33,226 bases of DNA from CAYQLK01 sp964426075 (lineage in GTDB: Bacteria > Patescibacteriota > Microgenomatia > CAYQLK01). Every line of letters starts with the position of its first letter. The first letter of the stretch is position 1. Below the pieces are notes generated by a model. It searched no databases, was not told the origin of the DNA, and saw only the letters and a list, made by a program, of their open reading frames with translations. The position numbers and the translations under genes are program-made. Shown here one piece after another: positions 21,998 through 31,614 of this stretch. The stretch is taken from assembly GCA_964426075.1 (NCBI GenBank), contig CAYROP010000008.1, positions 1-33,226 of the forward strand, read 5' to 3'.

Positions 21998-22495
21998 CTA
22001 CTGGGTTGAGTTTGGAATAATAACAATATCCTCTTGCCATCCATTACTATTAGTGTTTAGGACATTCCCATCATTGTCTGTGACGTGAATATCTAATGTT
22101 ATCGACTGAACAGGTAGCTTGGACACGTCCCAGTCATAAATGTAGGGAGCAGAGTTAAGTGTTGTGAGTTTTTGCCAGACACCTTTGGTTTTATAAAATA
22201 TTTCAACCGATTTGACACCACTTTGATCGTCGGAAGCATCGACAGAAATAGATACTTTGTTGCCATAAATTACTGAACCTGTAGTTGGGCTTAGAATTTT
22301 ACCCGTTGGCAAAGTTACATCCCCTTTGAGACTGGCATTATTTCTGTTTTTGGAAATTGCTTGGAATGTCAAAAATAAGGCTAGAGAAAAAATAACCACT
22401 AGAACAATAAGTCCAATTTTATTTATTTTTTTTGATTGTTCTTTTCTTACTAAAACCTTATCTTCTGACAATGGTTTTGATTTGTTGGCTGCCAT
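21998..22495 (-). CDS. Membrane-anchored protein with one bacterial Ig-like domain
   Basis: Starting at ATG 22495 the product is 165 aa: a basic tail, one membrane helix at about 27-44, then an extracellular domain at about 60-158 with SPTTGSVIYGNKVSISVDASDDQSGVKSVEIFY and later VTDNDGN. These are typical of bacterial Ig-like or cadherin-like repeats found in surface proteins. The longer frame to 22522 is disfavoured because AGGA precedes ATG 22495 by 10 nt. A TGATAAAAT extended -10 lies 18 nt upstream. It is divergent from the PBP gene; a structural envelope role is inferred. Confidence 0.8.
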   Translation of the reverse strand: MAANKSKPLSEDKVLVRKEQSKKINKIGLIVLVVIFSLALFLTFQAISKNRNNASLKGDVTLPTGKILSPTTGSVIYGNKVSISVDASDDQSGVKSVEIFYKTKGVWQKLTTLNSAPYIYDWDVSKLPVQSITLDIHVTDNDGNVLNTNSNGWQEDIVIIPNSTQ

Positions 22496-22512
22496 TTTAA
22501 TAATTCCTACGT

Positions 22513-22521
22513 ATTTTATCA
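22513..22521 (-). promoter_or_regulatory. Extended -10 promoter of the Ig-like protein gene
   Basis: TGATAAAAT on the minus strand (22521-22513), 17 nt before the ATG codon at 22495. Leader about 10 nt. Confidence 0.45.
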
Positions 22522-22566
22522 CTTACGATGGGAGCTGTAATTAGCCATAATTACGCAGGATGTTTT

Positions 22567-22575
22567 TGCTATAAT
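22567..22575 (+). promoter_or_regulatory. Extended -10 promoter of the PBP gene
   Basis: TGCTATAAT, a perfect TGN plus TATAAT. The ATG follows 21 nt later. It probably drives the whole PBP-metG-tatD-GT2 run, whose genes are nearly contiguous. Confidence 0.6.
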
Positions 22576-22596
22576 TTGACTTCGAAAGAATACCTT

Positions 22597-24837
22597 ATGC
22601 AAAAGGAACTAAAATCCCAAAAAAATAAATTGCCTAAACCAAAAAAACAAAGGAGAAATATTCCTGAAAAGATAGCATGGGGAGTTATTTGGTTAATTTT
22701 TCCACCAAAAGATAGGGTTTTTAGAGGAACATTGTTTAGAATATCGACATTTGTTTTTTTAGTTTTGGTTTCGATGTTTTGGTGGATAACTAAAGATTTG
22801 CCAACTAAAAATCTTACTGAGAGAGATATTGATTTGACTACGAAAATTTATGATCGTAATGGCAAGCTTCTATATAATATATATGCAGATAAGAATCGAA
22901 CCTTATTGCCATTTGATCAAATTCCTCAAAACATAAAAAACGCAACCATTGCCATTGAAGACAAAGATTTTTATAAACATAAAGGTTTTGATATTTTGGG
23001 AGTAATTCGAGCAGCAACTTCGATCGCTTTTAAACAGGAGCTGCAAGGCGGTTCCACAATTACCCAACAATTAGTAAAAACTGCTTTTTTGTCTCCAGAG
23101 AGAAATCTCGCAAGAAAAATTAAGGAATTGTATTTGGCCTACCAGGTTGAAAGTAAATTTAGTAAAAATCAAATACTTGAAATGTATCTTAATGAGGTTC
23201 CATATGGGGGCACAGCATACGGCATTGAGGCGGCATCACAAACTTACTTTGGTAAAAAAGTTAGCGAACTGACATTGGGAGAATCAGCTTTGATTGCAGG
23301 ACTACCTCAAAGTCCAACTACTTACTCCCCTTTTGGTAATAACCCAAAACTAGCCAAACAAAGACAGGCTGAGGTCTTAAGAAGAATGGTTGAAGATGAA
23401 ACAATAACTGCGGAAGAATCTGAAAAGGCTATTTCAGAAGTGCTGATTTTTTCTCAACCAAATATTGACATAAAAGCTCCCCATTTTGTGCTTTATATAA
23501 AAGATCAGTTGGCTCAAAAATATGGCGACAAGCTAGTTGAACAAGGAGGATTAAAAGTAACGACTACTTTGGATCTAGATATTCAAGAAACTGCACAAGA
23601 TGCGGTCACAACCGAAGTTGCTAAATTAAAAAACTACAATGTTGGAAATGGAGCCGCAATGGTGACCAACCCAAAAACTGGTGAGATATTAGCCATGGTT
23701 GGCTCGAGAGATTATTTTGACACAGCCAACGATGGTAATGTAAATGTAACAACTTCACTTAGACAACCAGGATCCTCAATCAAACCCATTAATTATGCGG
23801 GTGGACTAATGAACGGACTAACAGCGGGGACAGTCATTGTCGATGGTCCGGTTACATTTAAGGGTACACCACCATATACTCCAAAAAACTATGATGGTAA
23901 ATTCCATGGAGCTGTAACTTTTAGAAAGGCTTTGGCCAACTCATACAATATTCCTGCGGTCAAGGTGCTGGCATATAATACTGTGCCATTTATGTTGGAA
24001 TTGGCACAAAAAATGGGTATCACTACATTTGGCGATCCTTCAAGATATGGATTGTCCTTAACTTTGGGTGGAGGCGAAGTAAAAATGATTGATATGACTA
24101 CGGCATTTAGTGCTTTTGCTAATAAAGGTATTTCCCATGAATCTTATGGAATTATTAAAGTTGAAGACAAAGATGGAAAAATTTTAGAAGAACACTCTCC
24201 TGACCAAGGCAAACAGGCGATTCCAGAAGAGGTTGCGTTTATTATTTCACATATTTTGGCGGATAACCAAGCAAGAGCGGATGCGTTTGGAACAGGAAGT
24301 CAATTGAATATTCCAGGTAAGGTGGTTTCTGTGAAAACAGGAACGACAGACGATATTCGTGATAACTGGACAATTGGATATACACCATCTTATTTAACAG
24401 CGGTTTGGGTGGGTAACAATGACAATAAACCGTTGAACCGATCTTTAACATCTGGAGTTACAGGTGCAGCACCAATTTGGAATAAAATTATGAAGAGTTT
24501 ACTTAAGAATAAAGAGATTGAAAATCTTGTAACACCTGAAAATGTTGTTTCTAGGGCGACTTGTGTTGGGATTGGAGAAAAGAAAGATGATGGAACAACT
24601 AGCTGTAAATCTCAAATTGAATTTTATGTTAAAGGAACTGAACCAAAAAATGAAGAAAGTAAGTTTGTAAAAGGCGATGTTTGGTTTGATCCAAAAACCA
24701 GAAAGATCGTACAACCTGGAACTGCTGAGGCAATTGAAAAAAAGGATGCCGTTGTTGTAACCGACTTTTATCAACCTGGCGAGGGATATTGTGTAAACTG
24801 TGTTGAAGAAGATAAACCCGAAGATCAACAACAATAA
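22597..24837 (+). CDS. Class A penicillin-binding protein (transglycosylase/transpeptidase)
   Basis: Polymerises glycan strands and cross-links peptides outside the membrane. I start at ATG 22597, giving 746 aa, because an extended -10 lies in the upstream frame extension. A basic tail is followed by a membrane helix near 48-68. GT51 motifs: IAIEDKDFYKHKGFD with catalytic E121, then GGSTITQQL and KIKELYLAYQVE. Transpeptidase motifs: SSIK at 393-396 (catalytic S393), SYN at 449-451 and KTGT at 580-583. The tail after the transpeptidase domain has four cysteines, including C-x2-C near the end, and an acidic end. TAATG joins it to metG. No SD. Confidence 0.96.
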   Translation: MQKELKSQKNKLPKPKKQRRNIPEKIAWGVIWLIFPPKDRVFRGTLFRISTFVFLVLVSMFWWITKDLPTKNLTERDIDLTTKIYDRNGKLLYNIYADKNRTLLPFDQIPQNIKNATIAIEDKDFYKHKGFDILGVIRAATSIAFKQELQGGSTITQQLVKTAFLSPERNLARKIKELYLAYQVESKFSKNQILEMYLNEVPYGGTAYGIEAASQTYFGKKVSELTLGESALIAGLPQSPTTYSPFGNNPKLAKQRQAEVLRRMVEDETITAEESEKAISEVLIFSQPNIDIKAPHFVLYIKDQLAQKYGDKLVEQGGLKVTTTLDLDIQETAQDAVTTEVAKLKNYNVGNGAAMVTNPKTGEILAMVGSRDYFDTANDGNVNVTTSLRQPGSSIKPINYAGGLMNGLTAGTVIVDGPVTFKGTPPYTPKNYDGKFHGAVTFRKALANSYNIPAVKVLAYNTVPFMLELAQKMGITTFGDPSRYGLSLTLGGGEVKMIDMTTAFSAFANKGISHESYGIIKVEDKDGKILEEHSPDQGKQAIPEEVAFIISHILADNQARADAFGTGSQLNIPGKVVSVKTGTTDDIRDNWTIGYTPSYLTAVWVGNNDNKPLNRSLTSGVTGAAPIWNKIMKSLLKNKEIENLVTPENVVSRATCVGIGEKKDDGTTSCKSQIEFYVKGTEPKNEESKFVKGDVWFDPKTRKIVQPGTAEAIEKKDAVVVTDFYQPGEGYCVNCVEEDKPEDQQQ

Positions 24838-26243
24838 TGAAAAATAAATATTTTTTAACCACAGCAATTTCATATGCCAACGGATCACCACATATTGGAC
24901 ATATTACCGAAGCAGTAATTGCCGATGTAATTGCAAGATTTAGGACTAAATTTTTGGATGAAAAAGTTTTCTTTCTAACAGGAACCGATGAACACGGAAT
25001 AAAAATCAAGGAAGCGGCTGAAAAATCTGGTGAAGATATTCAGAGTTTTGTAGATAAAATTTCAGATGAATTTAAGACCGCTTGGAACGAAATGGATATA
25101 GAATATTCGAGGTTTATTAGAACTACCGATAAAGATCATGAAGAAAAGGTCGTTGAATTTTATAAAAAACTATACGACAACGGATATATTGACAAAAGAT
25201 TATACGAAGGTCTTTATTGTGTAGGATGTGAAAAATTTTATTCTGAAGAGGAATTAGTCGAGGGGCTATGCCCTGATCACCAAAAACCGCCAATAAATTA
25301 CAAGGAGGAAAATTATTTCTTTAAACTTAGTAGTTTTGAGAAAAAATTAATTACAGAGATTGAAAATGATGAGATTGCAATACTACCTGATACAAAGAAA
25401 AATGAAATATTAGGTAAACTTAAAAAAGGTCTTGAGGATATTTCTGTTTCAAGGAAATTAGATTGGGGAATAAAACTTCCGTTCGATGATAGTCAAGTCG
25501 CTTATGTTTGGGTCGATGCTTTGATAAATTATTTGACTTATGGTGAAAGCGAAAATATTTGGCCGGCTGACTTACATATTATTGGTAAGGATATTTTGTG
25601 GTTTCACACGGTTATCTGGCCATCACTACTTTGGGCCGCTGGATATGACGCCCCAAAGTCAGTTTATGCACACGGGTTTTTTACAATTGAAGGAAAGAAG
25701 ATATCAAAATCACTTGGCAATGTTATTACCCCATCTGAAATGATAGGTAAGCTCGGATCCAGCGATGCGGCCAGATTTATATTATTATCATCTTTTAGTT
25801 TAAGAAACGATGGAGATTTTTCTTGGGATAAAATCTTTGAGAAATACAATAATATTTTGGCAAACAATTTGGGTAATTTTGCCTCGCGACTAGCAAAACT
25901 TGCGAGTGATTCTCAAATAAGCGATATTGAGCTACCAAAAGTAGATAAACAAGAAATTGCCAGATTAAAAAAATATATTGAAACACAGGATATATTTGCC
26001 TATTGTGAATATTTAGAATTAGCCATGTCAGAACTTAATTTAGGATTTGATCAACAAGCGCCATGGAAAAAAGAGGGGGAAGAGAAAGTGAAAATATTAT
26101 CTGAGTTAATTACAAAATATTTAAAGATTGTTCAGTTGTTTGAACCAATAATACCTAATAAATCAATTGAAATAATTAATATTTTTGTAAATACAGAAGT
26201 AAAACCTGTTTCTAAACCTGTTTTTTTAAGAATTACTAACTAA
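24837..26243 (+). CDS. metG: Methionyl-tRNA synthetase
   Basis: Charges tRNA-Met. Class I signatures: HIGH at 19-22 and KISKS at 288-292. A zinc knuckle C128, C131, C145, H148 is present, and LDWGIKLPFDDSQVAYVWVDALINYLTY is the usual region before the KMSKS loop. At 468 aa it lacks the C-terminal tRNA-binding EMAP-like domain and has a reduced anticodon-binding region. Its ATG overlaps the PBP stop by one base (TAATG), an unusual pairing of a translation gene with a cell wall gene; tatD follows after 3 nt. Confidence 0.96.
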   Translation: MKNKYFLTTAISYANGSPHIGHITEAVIADVIARFRTKFLDEKVFFLTGTDEHGIKIKEAAEKSGEDIQSFVDKISDEFKTAWNEMDIEYSRFIRTTDKDHEEKVVEFYKKLYDNGYIDKRLYEGLYCVGCEKFYSEEELVEGLCPDHQKPPINYKEENYFFKLSSFEKKLITEIENDEIAILPDTKKNEILGKLKKGLEDISVSRKLDWGIKLPFDDSQVAYVWVDALINYLTYGESENIWPADLHIIGKDILWFHTVIWPSLLWAAGYDAPKSVYAHGFFTIEGKKISKSLGNVITPSEMIGKLGSSDAARFILLSSFSLRNDGDFSWDKIFEKYNNILANNLGNFASRLAKLASDSQISDIELPKVDKQEIARLKKYIETQDIFAYCEYLELAMSELNLGFDQQAPWKKEGEEKVKILSELITKYLKIVQLFEPIIPNKSIEIINIFVNTEVKPVSKPVFLRITN

Positions 26244-26246
26244 AAA

Positions 26247-27038
26247 GTGTTAATCGATACTCACGCTCATCCAGAACAAGTCGAGTTTGATAACGACAGA
26301 GATAGAGTACTTGTTGATACTTTTAAATCTGGAATTGAATCTATTATTGCTGTTGGAACAAGTATTGCGAATACAAAAAAAATAATTAATCTTTCAGAAA
26401 AACATAAAAATATTTTTCCAACTGCAGGAATACACCCAACAGACGGGTTATTAGAAACGAAAGATAAGGATAAATACAAACGAGAGTTTGAAAAATTAGT
26501 GAAAAAAAATAAAAAGAAGATAGTAGCGGTCGGGGAATGCGGACTTGATATATATTTTGAAGGAGAAAGACAAACTTCTACCGAGGAACTATTCAAGCAA
26601 ATAGAATTGTTCGAGTTCCAGTTACAAATTGCCAAAAAATATAACTTACCAGTTGTAATACATTGCAGAAACGGTTGGAATAATGTGTTTGAATTGTTGG
26701 ACAAAAACAACATTAACAATGGAGTTTTTCATTGTTGGACTGGAAGTCTTGAGCAGTTAAAACAAGCTGAAATACGAGGGTTTTATGTGGCTTTTGGTGG
26801 AATATTAACTTTTAAAAACGCTGGGGAGATAGTAAATTGTGCAAAAAAAATTGACATAAATAAACTAGTATTGGAAACAGATAGTCCTTTTTTAGCACCT
26901 GAGGGGTTAAGAGGAAAAAGAAATGAACCTAAAAATGTTAGAATAGTTGCCGAGTTCGTAGCTAGACTGAGAGGAGTAGAATTAAGCTATATTGAAGAAG
27001 TAACCACTAAAAACGCTAAAAAACTTTTTGGAATATAA
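26247..27038 (+). CDS. tatD: TatD-family metal-dependent DNase
   Basis: TatD proteins are TIM-barrel hydrolases with 3'-5' exonuclease or deoxyribonuclease activity; the metG-tatD neighbourhood is common in bacteria. The 263-aa product begins IDTHAHPEQ (H6, H8), has GECGLD near 93-98 (metal-bridging Glu), VIHCRN near 138-143, VFHCWTGS near 161-168 and ETDSPFLAPEG near 211-221. All metal ligands are visible. Start is GTG at 26247. It is followed after 2 nt by the GT2 gene. Confidence 0.95.
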   Translation: MLIDTHAHPEQVEFDNDRDRVLVDTFKSGIESIIAVGTSIANTKKIINLSEKHKNIFPTAGIHPTDGLLETKDKDKYKREFEKLVKKNKKKIVAVGECGLDIYFEGERQTSTEELFKQIELFEFQLQIAKKYNLPVVIHCRNGWNNVFELLDKNNINNGVFHCWTGSLEQLKQAEIRGFYVAFGGILTFKNAGEIVNCAKKIDINKLVLETDSPFLAPEGLRGKRNEPKNVRIVAEFVARLRGVELSYIEEVTTKNAKKLFGI

Positions 27039-27040
27039 AT

Positions 27041-28540
27041 ATGATTGGTGAATGGATTGCAAAATATGTAAATAATCACGATAAGTCGGTGCACCGAGCA
27101 TTGGAGATTTTACCGGGTGCATTTAGCTGGACTTTGATTCTTTTCCCTTTATGGGGATCATTTTGGGTTCCACATTATGTTGCTTACTTTGTAATTTTGT
27201 TTGATATTTTTTGGTTCTATAAGTCCGGTACTTTGGCAGGAACGGTTGTATTATCACATATAAAAATTAGGGCAGCAGAGAGATATTCGTGGATGAATGA
27301 TTTAAAAAAACTTCCTGACTGGAAGAAAATTCATCATGTTGTGATTATCCCAACTTACAAGGAACCAGAATTAACTCTGATTAGAGGAATCGATTCAATT
27401 GCAGAGCAAGAATTGAGTCCAAAACAAATAACCGTGGTACTTGCAATGGAAGATCGCGAGTCAGGAGCATTGGAAAAAGGAAATGGCCTTAAGAAAAAGT
27501 ACGAAGGGATTTTTGCAAACTTTTTTATTACTATTCATCCTGATATTGAAGGAGAAGTTAAAGGAAAATCATCTAATGAGGCGTGGGCAGGAAGATGGGT
27601 AAAAAAAGAGCTTGTTGACCGACAAAAAATGGATATTGAATATATTACTGTGACAAGTAAAGACGCTGATTCGATTATGCACAAGAAGTACTACTCTTGT
27701 CTTAGTTATAAGTTTTTGACAAATCCTGATAGGCACTTTAGGTTTTGGCAGGCCGCAATAATGTTCTATTCAAATATTTGGCGAATTCCTGCACCAATTA
27801 GGGTGGTTAATACTTTCTGCACATTGTGGCAGACTGCGCAGTTGATGAGAAAAGATCGAATTATTAACTATTCAACGTATTCACTTTCAATGAAAATGCT
27901 CCACGATGTTGATTATTGGGATGTTGATGTAATACCTGAAGATTATAGATTGTTTTTTAAGGCATACTTTAAGCTTAATGGTAAGGTCGAGGTCGAGCCT
28001 GTGTATTTAAGTGTCCATGCTGACGCTGCTGAGGCTAATGGCTATGTCAACACTATGATTAACCAGTATGAACAAATGAAGCGATGGGCATGGGGAGCGT
28101 CAGACGACGCATATATTATTAAGAATTGGATGACTAACCATCAAATTCCATTTTGGACGCGAACAATGAGAGTGGTAAAAGTGCTTGAAGATCACTTTTT
28201 GTGGCCAGTTAATTGGTTTGTAATTACACTTGGAGCCAATATTCCCCTGCTTCTAAACCCAGAATTTTCTCAAACGGTACTAGGAACAAATTTACCCAAA
28301 ATTACTTTTACACTGATGACTTTGGCATGGGTATTTTTAATAGTAATGATTATTGTTGACCTTAGGCAAAGACCTAAATCCGATGTGCCGATGTCGCCAA
28401 TTAAACGATTGCTTATGCCTTTTGAATTTATACTGATGCCAGTGACAGGACTATTCTTTTCTGCTCTACCTGGACTAGATGCACACACAAGGTTAATGCT
28501 TGGTAAATATATTGAGTACAGAGTTACAGAAAAAGTTTAA
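27041..28540 (+). CDS. Membrane-bound family 2 glycosyltransferase
   Basis: A 499-aa GT-A fold processive-type transferase with two N-terminal membrane segments (about 25-65), a cytoplasmic catalytic core and three or four C-terminal segments. Core features: VVIIPTYKEPELTLIRGIDSI near 104-124 (donor site), VLAMEDRES near 145-153, VTSKDADS near 203-210 with the metal-binding aspartates, and QMKRWAWG at 345-352 (QxxRW). It probably uses an activated sugar to elongate a lipid-linked or surface polysaccharide. Follows tatD by 2 nt and precedes the GT39-like gene. Confidence 0.9.
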   Translation: MIGEWIAKYVNNHDKSVHRALEILPGAFSWTLILFPLWGSFWVPHYVAYFVILFDIFWFYKSGTLAGTVVLSHIKIRAAERYSWMNDLKKLPDWKKIHHVVIIPTYKEPELTLIRGIDSIAEQELSPKQITVVLAMEDRESGALEKGNGLKKKYEGIFANFFITIHPDIEGEVKGKSSNEAWAGRWVKKELVDRQKMDIEYITVTSKDADSIMHKKYYSCLSYKFLTNPDRHFRFWQAAIMFYSNIWRIPAPIRVVNTFCTLWQTAQLMRKDRIINYSTYSLSMKMLHDVDYWDVDVIPEDYRLFFKAYFKLNGKVEVEPVYLSVHADAAEANGYVNTMINQYEQMKRWAWGASDDAYIIKNWMTNHQIPFWTRTMRVVKVLEDHFLWPVNWFVITLGANIPLLLNPEFSQTVLGTNLPKITFTLMTLAWVFLIVMIIVDLRQRPKSDVPMSPIKRLLMPFEFILMPVTGLFFSALPGLDAHTRLMLGKYIEYRVTEKV

Positions 28541-28557
28541 TCGAAAGAATGATATAT

Positions 28558-28573
28558 TTGAGTAAGGACTCAA
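28558..28573. repeat. Hairpin between the GT2 and GT39-like genes
   Basis: TTGAGT and ACTCAA pair around AAGG; three more pairs are possible with one bulge. No U-tract follows on either strand, so it is more likely a processing or pausing signal than a terminator. Confidence 0.4.
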
Positions 28574-28590
28574 TATTCTGCCTAGTTTAA

Positions 28591-30078
28591 ATGATAAAGC
28601 CAAAAAGTCTAACGCTAAAAATAGAGATCTTACTGGTTGCAGCGTTAGCATTCGTTTTTATATTAAGAATTCCATCGCTTTTTGAGCCGTTTTGGTATGG
28701 TGACGAAGGTATTTTTGCGGCCGTAGGACATGGGCTGAACAAAGGACATATGCTTTATCTACAAACTTGGGACAATAAACCCCCAATGATTTATCTTTAT
28801 TACTCGTTTATTTTTAAGATATTTGGAGAGTCAATGTTTTGGCTAAGGTTAATTACAGCTATTTGGGCAACACTTACAGCTTTGGTGGTATTTGATATTG
28901 TAAGAAGAATTTTGAGTGAAAAACGAGCATTAGTTGCTGTACTTGTATTTGGAGTGTTAGCTTCCTTACCTGTAATTGAGGGTAATTTGGCATTAACGGA
29001 AATATTAATGTTGCTCCCAACTGCTTTAGGATTTTGGTTAATATTATTAAAAAATAAAGGGCTTTTTAAGAATTTTGATGATGTTTTTGTATATTTAGTC
29101 GCTGGTGCCTGCTTTTGTATTGCATTTCTGTTTAAACAAATGGCTGTATTCGATGCAATTGCGGCAGGAATAATAATTCTAACAATGCAGGAAAAGCCAA
29201 TCAAAAGAGCAATAAGTTTAACTGTCGGATTTTTTGTTGTTTTTGGAATTGTATCTTTATATTTTTTACTTAGAGGGACACTAGGGGAGTTTATTTTTGC
29301 GGCTTATACTTATTATTTTATTTATTTATCGGAAGGTCCTGGATTACCAAAGTATTTCGTTGTTTTTAAAATACTGCCCGCAGGAATCGCTACGCTTTTT
29401 CTATTTTATAAATTGTTTAGTGGCAAAAAGGTTACATTCGTAAACGTGTTTTTAATGTGGACTTGTTTTGCTCTAATGGGAAGCATTTTTTCTGGTAGAC
29501 CGTATGGACACTATTTGGTTCAAATTGTTCTACCTTTAACAATATTACTAGTGGGACTGAATTTCAGAAAAATAAAATTATTGGATGTAACAATATCGAT
29601 CGTAATAGTAGTTGCTGCAATCTATGTTTTAAACAAAGCATTTGGGTTAAATAACTTTCAGGGTGATGTCTTGAGAACAAATTATTACAAAAACTTTTTT
29701 GAGTTTGCAAAAGGTGACAAAACATACAGACAATACAGTGATAGCTTCGATGGTAATGCATATAAACTAAAAAGTGTCTCAGAATATTTAATTACAAAAG
29801 GCTCGTCTAATCAGTATATTTACATCTGGGGTGATTATTCATGGGCATATGTTTTGGCTGACACAAAAGAATCAAGTAGATACATTACCTCTTTCCATGT
29901 TCGCGGATTGCCAAATGGCGACAAAGAAGTTATTCAAAGTTTGGAAAGAAACAAGCCGAAATTTATAGTCAAAACCCCAAATGCTATTGGTGAATTCAAA
30001 GAACTTGATGAATTTATTTTGAAATACAGATATAAACTTATTAACACAATCGAAGGTTCGGAGATATTTGCTATTTAG
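28591..30078 (+). CDS. GT39/ArnT-like membrane glycosyltransferase
   Basis: The 495-aa product has about ten membrane helices followed by a soluble extracytoplasmic tail from about residue 360. The first loop has EPFWYGDEGIF with D38 and E39, the acidic pair of the PMT/ArnT superfamily, and the HMLYLQTWDNKPPMIYLYYSF segment typical of that group. Such enzymes transfer a sugar from a polyprenyl-phosphate donor to protein, lipid or glycan on the outer face of the membrane. The UbiA-like and WecA-like genes downstream could make donors. Substrate not predictable. Confidence 0.87.
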   Translation: MIKPKSLTLKIEILLVAALAFVFILRIPSLFEPFWYGDEGIFAAVGHGLNKGHMLYLQTWDNKPPMIYLYYSFIFKIFGESMFWLRLITAIWATLTALVVFDIVRRILSEKRALVAVLVFGVLASLPVIEGNLALTEILMLLPTALGFWLILLKNKGLFKNFDDVFVYLVAGACFCIAFLFKQMAVFDAIAAGIIILTMQEKPIKRAISLTVGFFVVFGIVSLYFLLRGTLGEFIFAAYTYYFIYLSEGPGLPKYFVVFKILPAGIATLFLFYKLFSGKKVTFVNVFLMWTCFALMGSIFSGRPYGHYLVQIVLPLTILLVGLNFRKIKLLDVTISIVIVVAAIYVLNKAFGLNNFQGDVLRTNYYKNFFEFAKGDKTYRQYSDSFDGNAYKLKSVSEYLITKGSSNQYIYIWGDYSWAYVLADTKESSRYITSFHVRGLPNGDKEVIQSLERNKPKFIVKTPNAIGEFKELDEFILKYRYKLINTIEGSEIFAI

Positions 30079-30114
30079 AGTTTTTAATTTACAATCAATA
30101 GCATTAAAAATAGC

Positions 30115-30522
30115 ATGAAATCAAAAGTAAGGCCATCGGTCAAAGTTAAACATTTTCGACTAAAAGATGTCAGGCAAGAATGGGATGAGGTTGATGCTGA
30201 TAAAATAACAAAAATTGTTTTTTTAATTTCGGCGGCAATATATTTATTGACTTTAGGTTTTTTTCTTTATAATCGTAAATTACTTCCTCCTGAGTTGCCT
30301 ATTTTTTATTCTAAACCGTGGGGACAGGAACGACTTGCACAATCTGATGCTATTTGGGTACCAGTATTAATTGGAATGATTCTTTTAATAATTAACGGAT
30401 TCTTATCGTTAAAAATATTTGCAAAGGAAAAGTTTCTTCAAAAAGTTATTGCTTGGACGAACCTAGCCACAACAACTTTAATATCGGTAACTTTACTTAA
30501 AATTATGAGATTATTTGTTTAA
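30115..30522 (+). CDS. Small membrane protein, function unknown
   Basis: No family recognised with confidence. The 135-aa product has a basic N-terminal tail of about 33 residues (KSKVRPSVKVKHFRLKD), then membrane segments at about 34-52, 79-98 and 108-128. The LPPELPIFYSKPWGQERLA loop after the first helix has the LPxxxPIxxxxxG shape seen in small membrane proteins with a DUF1648-like start; this is suggestive only. Start is ATG 30115. It lies 8 nt before the WecA-family gene, so a role in the same envelope pathway is likely. Confidence 0.75.
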   Translation: MKSKVRPSVKVKHFRLKDVRQEWDEVDADKITKIVFLISAAIYLLTLGFFLYNRKLLPPELPIFYSKPWGQERLAQSDAIWVPVLIGMILLIINGFLSLKIFAKEKFLQKVIAWTNLATTTLISVTLLKIMRLFV

Positions 30523-30530
30523 TTATCTAA

Positions 30531-31610
30531 GTGATAGGAATATTATCTAATCAACTATTTTTGGGTTTTTTGTTTTCCCTCTCGGTTACATTGTGTGTGA
30601 CACCATTAGTTATAAAATTTGCGACAAAATACGGATTTGTAGATGATCCGACTAAACACAAACATCCAGCAATACTTCACAAAAAAATTATACCTCGTGC
30701 AGGAGGACTAGCAATTGGAATTGGGATCGTCTTAGCTATTTTTGTCTTTGCTCCGATTAATAAACAAATAATTGGAATTATTTTAGGTTCAATTATTGCA
30801 ATTATTGTTGGAGTATTAGATGACAAATATGATCTAAATCCCTATTTACGCTTTTTTAGTAACTTTTTGATTGCAATTATTGTTGTATTGTCGGGAATTG
30901 GAATTTCTTTTATCACAAACCCATTTGGGGGAGTATTTAGACTTGATGAATTAATTGTTAGATTTAATTTATTTGGACCTCACTCAATAATTATTTTAGC
31001 AGATATATTTGCAATTCTTTGGATCGTTTGGGTTATGAATATGCTTAACTGGTCTAAAGGTGTGGACGGACAACTTGCGGGAATTGCGGCAGTTGGTTTT
31101 ATTGTGCTCGGTATTACAAGTTTGAGATTTGCAGAAAATGATCCATCACAAATCACTGTGGCACTTCTGGCTTTTATTGCAGCTGGTGCATCACTTGGTT
31201 TTCTGCCTTTTAATTGGCATCCTGCAAAAATATTTCCCGGATATTCTTCGACCATTTTAGGTTTTTTGATCGCGGTTTTATCAATAATGTCTGGAGCTAA
31301 GGTTGTAATTGCTGTTTTGGCAATGGCAGTCCCACTCTTGGACGGTTTATTTACGATAGTGCGAAGACTACTTATGAAAAAATCTCCATTTTGGGGAGAC
31401 AAACGACACCTTCACCATCATTTGATGCGGTTAGGGTGGGGTCATAGAAAAATTTCTTTGTTTTACTGGACTGTCTGTGCTATTTTAGGATTAATAGCAT
31501 TAACCACAAGTGGCATAGAAAAGCTGTTCGCTGGATTATTGGTTTTTAGCGTCATTACTGCAGCAATTCTTTGGATAAACTTAATTATTTGGTCGAAGGA
31601 AGATCTTTAG
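30531..31610 (+). CDS. WecA/TagO/MraY-family glycosyl-1-phosphate transferase
   Basis: This family transfers a UDP-linked amino sugar phosphate to undecaprenyl phosphate, starting teichoic acid, O-antigen or lipid I synthesis. The 359-aa product has about ten helices; DDPTKHKHPAILHKKIIPRAGG near 38-58 is the first cytoplasmic loop, GVLDDKYDLNP near 96-106 has the catalytic Asp pair, NMLNWSKGVDGQLAG near 169-183 the N-x-x-N/D-G-x-D-G site and HHHLMRLG near 296-303 the histidine motif. The NWSKGVDG and HHH forms are nearer WecA/TagO than MraY. Start is GTG 30531. UbiA follows after 4 nt. Confidence 0.93.
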   Translation: MIGILSNQLFLGFLFSLSVTLCVTPLVIKFATKYGFVDDPTKHKHPAILHKKIIPRAGGLAIGIGIVLAIFVFAPINKQIIGIILGSIIAIIVGVLDDKYDLNPYLRFFSNFLIAIIVVLSGIGISFITNPFGGVFRLDELIVRFNLFGPHSIIILADIFAILWIVWVMNMLNWSKGVDGQLAGIAAVGFIVLGITSLRFAENDPSQITVALLAFIAAGASLGFLPFNWHPAKIFPGYSSTILGFLIAVLSIMSGAKVVIAVLAMAVPLLDGLFTIVRRLLMKKSPFWGDKRHLHHHLMRLGWGHRKISLFYWTVCAILGLIALTTSGIEKLFAGLLVFSVITAAILWINLIIWSKEDL

Positions 31611-31614
31611 ATTT

